This document shows, one piece after another, positions 16,890 to 25,300 of a stretch of DNA of 45,525 nt; the first letter of the stretch is position 1, and each line of letters opens with the position of its first letter. The notes beneath the pieces are model-generated. The model ran no database searches. It saw nothing but the letters and a program-made list of their open reading frames with translations, and was not told where the DNA came from. Origin of the DNA: an uncultured Clostridia bacterium (GTDB lineage: Bacteria > Bacillota > Clostridia > Christensenellales > Aristaeellaceae); contig CAMVFE010000018.1 of the NCBI GenBank assembly GCA_947166705.1, positions 1 to 45,525 of the forward strand, written 5' to 3'. Made by a program: the position numbers and the translations under genes.

Positions 16890-18119
16890 TCAGGGCCTGT
16901 CCGGACTCCACCGGTACGCGCGCCGTTTTCCCGCCGCGTCAGTCACCAGCAGGTCGGGCATTTTTCCCCCGGAAATCCCCAGGGAATCGATCAGCGCGGG
17001 ATACCGGAAGGAGCGGGCGTACCGCTTCTCCGCCGTGAACACGCCTGCTTCCGCCCTGCCCGTCTCCCAGGCCTCGGTCAGCTCCTCCGGCGTCGCTTTT
17101 TCCGGGTAGGGCGCCCCCTCGGGCGCTTTTCCGCCCATCCTCAGCCTGCCCGCCTCCGCGTCGTATTCCGCCAGCACCGGCACGCCGTCCATCTCCGTCG
17201 GGGCGATCACCGTCAGATTTTCCGCCTTCAGCCGTCCCTGGCAGACCGCGATGCTCTCCGGGCAGGCGTCCATGCCGGCGTATCTGCATCCGAGCCGTTC
17301 CGCCGCTGCCAGCGCCGTCCCGCTTCCGCAGCAGAGATCCGCCACCAGATCACCCGGCTGCACCACCGGCCTGAGGAGGCGCTCCAGCAGCTTCAGGGGC
17401 TTTTGGGTCGGATAGCCCGTGCGCTCCGGATCCTTCTGCTGAAGAAAACCGATATCCGTCCATACGTCTCCCGGATACACCGGCTCGTCGTCATAGTAGC
17501 GGTATTCCTTTCCGCCGGCCGTGATGCTGGAGTAGCTCCGGCCGTTCTCGTCCACCTTCCGGGCCATATGGTTTTTCCGGTGCTCTCCCCGGGGCAGGGG
17601 CACCTGCGTCAGATCGAAACGGTATTCCCCGCTCCGGGCATACAGCAGGATCGTGTCATGCTTCCGGGGAAAGCACTTCCTGCTCCGCCCGCCGCTCTCA
17701 TAGCTCCAGATGATTTCGTTGAGGAAAAGGTCCTTTCCGAAGATTTTGTCGCACAGGATCCGCGCCTGCGCGGACATCCGCCAGTCCAGATGCAGGCAGA
17801 AGACGCCCTCCGGCTTCAGCAGGTCCCTTCCTGCCGTAATCATCCGCCGCAGGAAACGCAGGTAGGCCTTCTCATCCGCGAACCGGTCCTCGAACCCCGG
17901 CAGGTCCAGGCTCGGGCTTCCCCGCCGCCATCCCTTCTCCCCGTAGACGCGCTTTCTCCGGAAGCGTTCCCCCGTCATGAAGGGCGGATCCAGGTAGACG
18001 CACTGGGCCTGTCCCCGCAGCTGCCGGATCTCCGGCGGCAGCTTCTGGATGCTGCCGAGGATCAGAAGGTTCTCTCCCCCGCCGTACACGGTGTGGTGAA
18101 TCTGCACCTGCTCGTACAT
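16890..18119 (-). CDS. Site-specific DNA methyltransferase, beta class
   Basis: A 409-residue AdoMet-dependent DNA methyltransferase. The catalytic motif IV DPPF (44-47) precedes the AdoMet motif I DLCCGSGT (261-268), the circular order that defines the beta (Mod-like) class; GYPTQKPLKLLERLL before motif I is also typical. DPPF/DPPY points to an amino-methyltransferase, most likely N6-adenine. The last 100 residues form an extension that I do not recognise. No restriction endonuclease or specificity subunit is next to it, so it looks like an orphan enzyme. It starts with AAAGGAG upstream, 90 bases after rqcH. Confidence 0.88.
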   Translation of the reverse strand: MYEQVQIHHTVYGGGENLLILGSIQKLPPEIRQLRGQAQCVYLDPPFMTGERFRRKRVYGEKGWRRGSPSLDLPGFEDRFADEKAYLRFLRRMITAGRDLLKPEGVFCLHLDWRMSAQARILCDKIFGKDLFLNEIIWSYESGGRSRKCFPRKHDTILLYARSGEYRFDLTQVPLPRGEHRKNHMARKVDENGRSYSSITAGGKEYRYYDDEPVYPGDVWTDIGFLQQKDPERTGYPTQKPLKLLERLLRPVVQPGDLVADLCCGSGTALAAAERLGCRYAGMDACPESIAVCQGRLKAENLTVIAPTEMDGVPVLAEYDAEAGRLRMGGKAPEGAPYPEKATPEELTEAWETGRAEAGVFTAEKRYARSFRYPALIDSLGISGGKMPDLLVTDAAGKRRAYRWSPDRP

Positions 18120-18209
18120 GTGCCGCGCTCCTTTCCGCTTCGCGCCGCAGCGCCCTTTTCCCCCTGCGCTCCGGATTGTTCCGCCCGGCGCGCCGTCCGT
18201 CTCCGTTTC

Positions 18210-19952
18210 TCAGGATTCCGCCAGCTGAATGCTCCGGATGTCCGCCTCCGTCACGGTCATGTAGGCAGTCTTCTGGTGCGTGTAGATCACCTTCCCCGGC
18301 GCCGCGCCGGAGGGCTTCCGGACGTATTTTCTCCGGGTATAGTCGATCGGCACCATGGAGCTCCGCTGTCCCTTGCTGTACCACGCGGCGAGCATCGCCG
18401 CCTGCTTCATGGTCTCCCGGGGAATCTCCCCCTCCGCCCGGATGATGACATGGCTTCCGGGCATGTCCTTCGCGTGGAGCCACATGGCGTCCGGCTCCGC
18501 GCCCTGGGTCAGCCGGTCGTTCTGCACCGCGTTCTTCCCGACCAGGATCTCGATCCCGTCCGCTGAAAGGTAGCGGTACGGCCGGCTCTGGGGCAGCGCC
18601 CGCTGCTGGCGCCTGCTGGCGTTTCTTTTCATGTATCCCGTCCGGATCAGCTCGCCCCGGATTTCCTCCAGCTCGCTTTCCCCGACGCATTTTCCGGTAT
18701 CCAGCAGCATGCCCTCCAGGTATTCCAGCTCCTGCAGGGTCTTCTCCTTCTGTTCGGAGGCGATCTGCCTGGCGGACCGGGCCTTCTGGTATTTCTTAAA
18801 ATACTTCTGCGCGTTCTGGCTGGGGGTCAGCCGGACGTCCAGCGGGATGGTCAGGCTTCCGCCCTCCGGGTCGTACCAGTTGGGCAGGCTGACCTCCTCC
18901 GCCCCCTTCTTCAGCTGGAAGAGGTTGGCGTTCAGCACCTCCCCCATGATCCGGTACTCCTCCATCCTGGCCGCTCCGGCCAGCTCCTCCTCCTGGAGCG
19001 CGAGCTTCTTCTCGCACCGCTCGATCTGGGTCTTCAGCAGCCTCACCATGGAGGCGCTCCGCTGCCGCAGCCTGTCCTGCTGGTCCCGGGTTCCGTAATA
19101 GGCCTCCAGCGCCCGGCTCAGCGACGGAAAGGCCTTCTGCCTTCCGGTATTTCCGCTCAGGAAGGGAAAGGGATAGACGTCCGCCGCTTCCCCGTCCTCG
19201 GTGTACTCAACCCGGGGATCCTTCATCTCCGGCATGCGCCGCATCCATTCCGCGATTCTCCGGGCAGCCTCCTCCGTATTCTCCGGCCAGTCCTCCCCCG
19301 GCGCCAGCGTCCGGAAGGCGATTTCCGCGGCCGTGGCGGCGCTCAGCCCGCGGACCGAGCCGGCCAGTGCCTTCGCAAAGGGCTGTTCCCGCCGCTCCTC
19401 CAGCTTTTCCCTCAGCGCCTCCCAGGCCATCTTTTCCGGATCCAGCCGGTCCTGCGCCGGCGGCGCCGCGTAGGCCATCCCCGGCTGGATCTGGCGCACC
19501 CGGCTCATCTCCGCGTTCACATGGTGGGCGGATTCGAGGATCCGCCCCTCCCCGTTCAGCAGCATCAGGTTGGAGTGCCGTCCCATGATCTCCAGCACCA
19601 GGCGGCGCTTCTCCCGGTCCCCCATTTCCCCGAGGACGTCCACGTCCACATGGATGATGCGGTCTCCCTCCACCTGGCGGATTCCTTCGATCCGTCCGCC
19701 GGTCAGCTGCTTGCGCATCAGCATGCAGAGGGCCGGCGGCTCCAGCGGGTTGGAAAAGCGCTGGGTGGTCAGGTGAATCCGGGCATTGTTCGCCGAGGCG
19801 CACATCAGCAGGCTCCGGTTCTCGTTCCCCGCCCGGATGGTGAGGATCACCGTGTCCCGCTCCGGCTGGGTAATCCGGTCGATCCGTCCCCCCGCCAGCT
19901 CCCCGTCCAGCTCCCGGGCGATAAAGCCGGCCGTCAATCCGTCCATCGGCAT
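18210..19952 (-). CDS. rqcH: Ribosome quality control protein RqcH (NFACT family)
   Basis: NFACT protein (formerly annotated fibronectin-binding FbpA) that binds obstructed 50S subunits and adds alanine tails to stalled chains. It has 580 residues: NFACT-N (1 to about 200) with the tRNA-contacting pair Asp97-Arg98 in QVEGDRII at the same numbers as in Bacillus, a coiled-coil middle (about 290-430), and NFACT-R with MWLHAKDMPGSHVIIR near 480-500. The first ATG (19952) and a second two codons later (19946) both have GGAGG or AAGGA in range. It follows gpsA by 46 bases. MutS2, its functional partner in Bacillus, is also in this window. Confidence 0.95.
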   Translation of the reverse strand: MPMDGLTAGFIARELDGELAGGRIDRITQPERDTVILTIRAGNENRSLLMCASANNARIHLTTQRFSNPLEPPALCMLMRKQLTGGRIEGIRQVEGDRIIHVDVDVLGEMGDREKRRLVLEIMGRHSNLMLLNGEGRILESAHHVNAEMSRVRQIQPGMAYAAPPAQDRLDPEKMAWEALREKLEERREQPFAKALAGSVRGLSAATAAEIAFRTLAPGEDWPENTEEAARRIAEWMRRMPEMKDPRVEYTEDGEAADVYPFPFLSGNTGRQKAFPSLSRALEAYYGTRDQQDRLRQRSASMVRLLKTQIERCEKKLALQEEELAGAARMEEYRIMGEVLNANLFQLKKGAEEVSLPNWYDPEGGSLTIPLDVRLTPSQNAQKYFKKYQKARSARQIASEQKEKTLQELEYLEGMLLDTGKCVGESELEEIRGELIRTGYMKRNASRRQQRALPQSRPYRYLSADGIEILVGKNAVQNDRLTQGAEPDAMWLHAKDMPGSHVIIRAEGEIPRETMKQAAMLAAWYSKGQRSSMVPIDYTRRKYVRKPSGAAPGKVIYTHQKTAYMTVTEADIRSIQLAES

Positions 19953-19998
19953 ATCCTTCCATCCTCCATGCAGTTCATTTTCCAGCGTTCTTTATGGC

Positions 19999-21015
19999 TC
20001 AGAGGCCGCCGGCCTCCGCCTTGTATTCCCGTCCCATCAGCTCCGTGACCGTTTCCCGGGGATCCTTGCCCCGGTTGATGACGGCGTCCGCCGCCGCGGC
20101 GATCGGCATCTCCGCGCCGTACTTCCCGGCCAGCGCCATGGCAGCCGGAAGCGCGTTGATGCCTTCCACCACCATGCCCACCTCCCGCACGGCCGCTTCC
20201 GGGCTGTATCCCTGCCCGATCAGCATGCCGCAGCGGTTGTTCCGGCTGTGCCGGCTGGTGGCCGTAACAATCAGGTCGCCCATGCCCGCCAGTCCCGAAA
20301 AGGTCTCCGGCCTGCAGCCCATCTTCAAGCCGAGGCGCGTGATTTCCGCCAGTCCCCTCGTGATGATGGCCGCCTTCGTGTTGTCGCCGAAACCCAGCCC
20401 CGCCGAGATGCCCGCCGCCAGCGCGATGATATTCTTCAGCGCGCCGCACAGTTCGACGCCCCGGATATCCGGATTCGTGTAGACCCGGAGGCAGGTGTTC
20501 CGGAAAGCCTCCTGCACCTGCCGCGCGGCGTCCGCGTCCGCCGAAGCGGAGACGATGGTGGTCGGAAGGTCCAGCGCGACCTCCTCCGCGTGGGTCGGTC
20601 CCGAGAGCGCTGCAGTCCGGATACCCCCGTGCTCCCCGTCCCGATTCAGCTCCTCCCGGATCACCTCCGACAGCGTCATCAGCGTCCCCGCCTCCATGCC
20701 CTTGGCCGCGTCGGCGATCAGCTGGCGCGGAGGAATGTACGGCCGGGCCTTCTCCATGGTGGAGCGCACGTAAACCGACGGAACGGCGCAGATCAGAATC
20801 TCCCGTCCGGCGCAGGCCTCCCGGATGTCCGCCGTGAACCGGATGTCCTCCGGAATCACCGCTCCGGGCAGATTCCGGTGCCGCCGGGTCTCGGAAAGGC
20901 TGCGGACCTCCTCCGGATCGACGGACCACACTGCCACCTCATGCCCGGCGCGGCTCAGAACCCGGGCCAGCGCCGTGCCCCACGATCCGGCTCCCAGTAC
21001 GCCGATCGAACTCAT
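19999..21015 (-). CDS. gpsA: Glycerol-3-phosphate dehydrogenase [NAD(P)+]
   Basis: Reduces dihydroxyacetone phosphate to sn-glycerol 3-phosphate for phospholipid synthesis. The 338-residue protein has the N-terminal Rossmann motif GVLGAGSWGTA, the ICAVPS and AAKGME segments with the catalytic lysine region, and the C-terminal all-helical domain with SGLAGMGDLIVTATS. ATG at 21015 is chosen over a GTG one codon upstream. It is the first gene of a minus-strand run with rqcH, divergent from carA. Confidence 0.95.
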   Translation of the reverse strand: MSSIGVLGAGSWGTALARVLSRAGHEVAVWSVDPEEVRSLSETRRHRNLPGAVIPEDIRFTADIREACAGREILICAVPSVYVRSTMEKARPYIPPRQLIADAAKGMEAGTLMTLSEVIREELNRDGEHGGIRTAALSGPTHAEEVALDLPTTIVSASADADAARQVQEAFRNTCLRVYTNPDIRGVELCGALKNIIALAAGISAGLGFGDNTKAAIITRGLAEITRLGLKMGCRPETFSGLAGMGDLIVTATSRHSRNNRCGMLIGQGYSPEAAVREVGMVVEGINALPAAMALAGKYGAEMPIAAAADAVINRGKDPRETVTELMGREYKAEAGGL

Positions 21016-21051
21016 CACGCCTCATCCTCTTTCCTGTTTGCTTCTGCCCTG

Positions 21052-21080
21052 ATTTTATCCCAATTCGGTCCAAAAGGAAA
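21052..21080 (-). promoter_or_regulatory. Possible promoter of gpsA
   Basis: TAAAAT (21052-21057) is a good -10, but the hexamer 17 bases upstream (TTTCCT, 21075-21080) matches the -35 consensus poorly. The position, 37 bases before the start codon, is right. Confidence 0.4.
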
Positions 21081-21138
21081 GTAGCCCCGGGGAAGAATTC
21101 GGAGTGCCCCGGAAAACGGAAAAAAAGCAATTCCCGCC

Positions 21139-21167
21139 TTGCAATCGCTTCCTTTTTATGCTACGAT
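21139..21167 (+). promoter_or_regulatory. Promoter of the carA-carB operon
   Basis: -35 TTGCAA (21139-21144), a 17-base spacer and -10 TACGAT (21162-21167), giving a leader of about 90 bases before carA. Confidence 0.75.
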
Positions 21168-21181
21168 CAGAAGGCTTGAAA

Positions 21182-21230
21182 AGCGCCTGCAGGGCTCCCT
21201 CCGGAGCTGCGAGGGCAGGCGCTGTTTTTA
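21182..21230 (+). terminator. Leader hairpin with U tract before carA (possible attenuator)
   Basis: Arms AGCGCCTGC (21182-21190) and GCAGGCGCT (21215-21223) pair perfectly over 9 bases and are followed by GTTTTTA, an intrinsic-terminator layout. A smaller stem GCTCC/GGAGC lies in the loop (21194-21198 with 21203-21207). It begins roughly 10 bases after the expected transcription start and lies inside the carA leader, so it would stop most transcripts unless regulated. I do not see a convincing PyrR-binding loop or a T-box. Confidence 0.65.
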
Positions 21231-21264
21231 TGCCGGGCGAGGCGGAACTGCAGAGGTGAATCGG

Positions 21265-22338
21265 ATGAAAAAAGCCTATCTGGTGCTGGCGGACGGTACG
21301 GTTTTTGCCGGGGAAAGCGTCGGCGCGGAGGTTGATTCCATCGGCGAACTGGTTTTCACCACGGGGGTCGTCGGCTATCTGGAGACGCTGACGGATCCCA
21401 GTTACGCCGGGCAGATCGTGATGCAGACCTTTCCGCTGATCGGCAATTACGGCACCATTCCCGCCGATTTTGAGGGCCGGAGCGCCGTGCGGGGATACGT
21501 CGCCCGCGAGATCTGTGCCCATCCCTCCAATTTCCGGAGCGAAGGCGCCCTGCGGGATTTCCTGGTATCCCAGGGTATTCCCGCGCTCACCGGGGTGGAT
21601 ACCCGGGCGCTGACCCGTCTCATCCGGCAGCAGGGGGTCGTCAACGCGAAGATCTGCCGGGAGGTTCCCGCGGACCTGAAGGATATTCGGGAATATACGG
21701 TCTCCGGCGTCGTCCCTCAGGTCACCTGCGCCGCCCCGGAGGTTTTTCCCGCGGCGGGGGAGCGACGCTTCTCGGTCGTGCTGGTCGACTACGGCGCGAA
21801 GCGGAACATCATCCGGGAGCTGAACCGGCGCGGATGCGAGGTCACCGCGGTGCCCGCCGGCGCCTCCGCGGAAGAGATCCTCGCCCGGAAGCCTGACGGG
21901 GTCATGCTCTCCAACGGTCCCGGGGATCCGGCGGAAAATACGTTCTGCATTGATCAGATCCGGAAGCTGCTCGGCCGGGTTCCGCTCTTCGGCATCTGCC
22001 TGGGGCACCAGCTGACGGCGCTGGCCGCGGGCGGGCGCACGGAAAAGATGAAGTTCGGGCACCGGGGCGCCAATCAGCCCGTGAAGGACCTGCGGACGGG
22101 GCGCACCTGGATCACCAGCCAGAACCACGGCTACGCGGTGGTGTCCGATTCCCTTCCTCTCGGGGAGATCCGCTTTGTCAACGCCAACGACGGCACCTGC
22201 GAGGGCGTCGATTATCCCGGGTGCAGGGCCTTTACCACCCAGTTTCATCCCGAAGCCTGCGCCGGCCCGAAGGACACCGGGTTCCTCTTTGACCGATTCT
22301 GCCGCCTGATGGAGGGGATTGACGATGCCGAAGGATGA
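21265..22338 (+). CDS. carA: Carbamoyl-phosphate synthase small subunit
   Basis: The glutaminase subunit that supplies ammonia to CarB for carbamoyl phosphate, a precursor of pyrimidines and arginine. It has 357 residues: the CarA N-terminal domain (FTTGVVGYLETLTDPSYAGQ) and a class I glutamine amidotransferase domain with nucleophile Cys in FGICLGHQL and His/Glu in FHPEA. The ATG at 21265 follows AGAGGTGA. It overlaps the start of carB by 14 bases, indicating coupled translation of the two subunits. Confidence 0.96.
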   Translation: MKKAYLVLADGTVFAGESVGAEVDSIGELVFTTGVVGYLETLTDPSYAGQIVMQTFPLIGNYGTIPADFEGRSAVRGYVAREICAHPSNFRSEGALRDFLVSQGIPALTGVDTRALTRLIRQQGVVNAKICREVPADLKDIREYTVSGVVPQVTCAAPEVFPAAGERRFSVVLVDYGAKRNIIRELNRRGCEVTAVPAGASAEEILARKPDGVMLSNGPGDPAENTFCIDQIRKLLGRVPLFGICLGHQLTALAAGGRTEKMKFGHRGANQPVKDLRTGRTWITSQNHGYAVVSDSLPLGEIRFVNANDGTCEGVDYPGCRAFTTQFHPEACAGPKDTGFLFDRFCRLMEGIDDAEG

Positions 22339-25300
22339 ACGGATCCGCAAGGTACTGATGATCGGCTCCGGGCCCATCGTCATCGGCCAGGCGGCTGAGT
22401 TTGACTACGCCGGGGCCCAGGCCTGCCGCGTGCTGCGCCAGGAGGGCATCCGGGTGGCGCTGGTGAACTCGAACCCCGCCACCATCATGACGGATCAGGC
22501 CCTGGCGGACGAAATCTATCTGGAGCCCCTGACGGTGCCTACCCTGAAGCGCATCATCCGCCGGGAGAAGCCGGACAGCCTGCTGGCCGGCCTGGGCGGC
22601 CAGACGGCGCTGACCCTGGCCATGCAGCTGCAGGCCGAGGGCTTTCTGGAGCGGGAGGGCGTCCGCCTGATCGGCGTCAATACGGACGCGATTGAGAAGG
22701 CTGAAGACCGGAAGCTGTTCAAGGAAACCATGGAAGCCATCGGCCAGCCGGTCATTCCCTCCGGGATCGCCACCACTGTGGAAGAGGCCCTTTCCGTCGC
22801 GGAGGAGATCGGATATCCCGTCATCGTCCGCCCCGCCTACACGCTGGGCGGAGCCGGCGGCGGCAGCGCCGCGGACGAGGCCGCCCTGCGGGAAATCGCC
22901 GCGAACGGCCTGACGCTCTCCCCCATCACCCAGGTGCTGATCGAAAAGTCGGTCGCGGGCTGGAAGGAAATCGAGTTCGAAGTCATGCGGGACGGCATCG
23001 GCAACGTCATCGCCGTCTGCAGCATGGAAAACGTGGATCCTGTGGGCGTGCACACGGGCGACAGCGTGGTCGTCGCCCCGGCGCTGACCCTTTCCGACCG
23101 GGAGTATCAGATGCTCCGCTCCGCCTCGCTGGACATCATCTCCGCCCTGGGCATCGTCGGCGGCTGTAACTGCCAGTTCGCGCTTCACCCGGAGAGCTTC
23201 GAGTACGCGGTGATCGAGGTCAACCCCCGGGTTTCCCGCTCTTCGGCGCTGGCCTCCAAGGCCACGGGATATCCCATCGCGAAGGTGGCGACCCGCATCG
23301 CCCTGGGCTATACCCTGGACGAGATCCGAAACGAAGTAACCGGGCGGACCTGCGCCTGCTTCGAGCCGACGCTGGATTACGTCGTCGTCAAGATGCCGAA
23401 ATGGCCCTTCGACAAGTTTGTCTCCGCATCCCGGACGCTGGGAACCCAGATGAAGGCCACCGGCGAGGTCATGGCCATCGGGCCTTCCTTTGAAATGGCC
23501 CTGATGAAGGCCGTTCGCGGCGCGGAAATCGGCCAGGACACCCTGAACCGGGACGCGAGGGATCCCGCCCCCCTCCGGGAGCGTCTGCTCCGGATCGACG
23601 ATCACCGGCTTTTCACGGTGTTCGAGGCGCTGAAGGCCGGCGTGTCCGTGGAGGAGATCCACGGCATCACGAAGATTGACGAATTCTTCCTGTGGAAGCT
23701 GAAGGGACTGGCGGAATTTGAAAAGAGCATCGCCGGCGGCCTGACGGACGCGCAGTATTTTGAGGGAAAGCGCCTGGGCTATCCGGACGCCGCCCTGCGC
23801 CGCCTGTCCGGGCGGCAGGAGCTTCCGCGGTCGGAGACGGTATACCGCATGGTCGATACCTGCGCCGCGGAGTTCGACGCGGAAACGCCCTATTTCTACG
23901 CGGTGCCGTCCGAGCCTTCGGCGCTTTCCGTCTGTGAATCCCGCTCCCATCCGCGCAGCGGCCGGCCCGTCCTGCTGGTGCTTGGCTCCGGCCCGATCCG
24001 GATCGGGCAGGGCATCGAGTTTGACTATTCCAGCGTGCACTGCGTCTGGACCCTGCGGGAGCTGGGTTATGACGTGGTCATTGTCAACAATAACCCCGAG
24101 ACCGTCTCCACGGACTACGACACCGCCGACCGGCTGTATTTTGAGCCGCTGACGGAGGAGGACGTCCTGCGGATCATCGGGGTGGAAAAGCCCGAGGGCG
24201 TCGTGGTCGCCTTCGGCGGACAGACGGCGATCCGCCTTGTCCAGGCGCTGGACCGCCACGGCATCCCGATCCTGGGCACCTCGGCGGACGGCATCGACCT
24301 GGCGGAGGACCGGTCCCGCTTCGACGCCCTGCTGGAGCGCTTCGGCATCCGCCGTCCCCAGGGCGCGTCGGTCCTGACGCTGGAGGAGGCGCTGGAGGCC
24401 GCCCACCGGCTGGGTTTCCCGGTGCTTCTGCGCCCGAGCTACGTAATCGGCGGGCAGAATATGACCATCGCCCGCCGGGATGAGGACGTCGTGACCTATA
24501 TGCGGCGCATCCTGGCCCACGGCATCGAAAACCCGGTGCTGGTGGATCAGTACATGCCCGGCACGGAGCTGGAGGTGGACGTCATTTCCGACGGGAAGGA
24601 CGTCCTGATTCCCGGCATCATGCAGCACGTGGAGCGCGCCGGCGTCCATTCCGGGGATTCCATCGCGGTCTATCCTCCCTACACCCTGGATGACCATATG
24701 ATGGACACCGTCGTCGCCGCCAGCCGTCGGCTCGCCCTCGCCCTGGGCACAAAGGGGCTTGTGAATATCCAGTACCTCGTCTTCCGCGGCGAGCTTTACG
24801 TGATTGAGGTGAATCCCCGCGCCTCCCGGACCGTCCCCTACATCAGCAAGGTGACGGGCGTGCCCATGGTGGACCTGGCCGCGCGCGTTATGCTGGGGCA
24901 GCCCCTGGCGCGACTGGGCTTCGGTACGGGGCTCCGGACGCCCCCGCCCTATTCCGCCGTCAAGGTTCCGGTGTTCTCCTTTGAGAAGCTGACCGACGCG
25001 AACGCGTACCTCGGTCCGGAGATGAAGTCCACCGGAGAGGTGCTGGGCATCGGCAAGAACGTCTCCGAAGCCCTGTTTAAGGGCCTGACGGCCGCCGGCA
25101 TGCGCGTCACCGGCGCGGAGGAGGAGGCCGGCGTGCTCCTGAGCGTCGCGGATTACGACTATCCGGAGATCATCAACCTGGCCCGGCGCTTCCACGACCT
25201 GCACTGCCGGCTGTACGCCACCGCGGGCACCGCTGAAACAATCGCGAAGCTCGGCATCCCGGTCCGCCCGGTCGCCGGCATCCGGGAGAGCGATCACGCC

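Noticed and set aside
21168-21264. A PyrR-binding site or T-box in the carA leader.
   Set aside because: No match to the PyrR loop consensus or to the T-box TGGN sequence; only a hairpin with a U tract is present.
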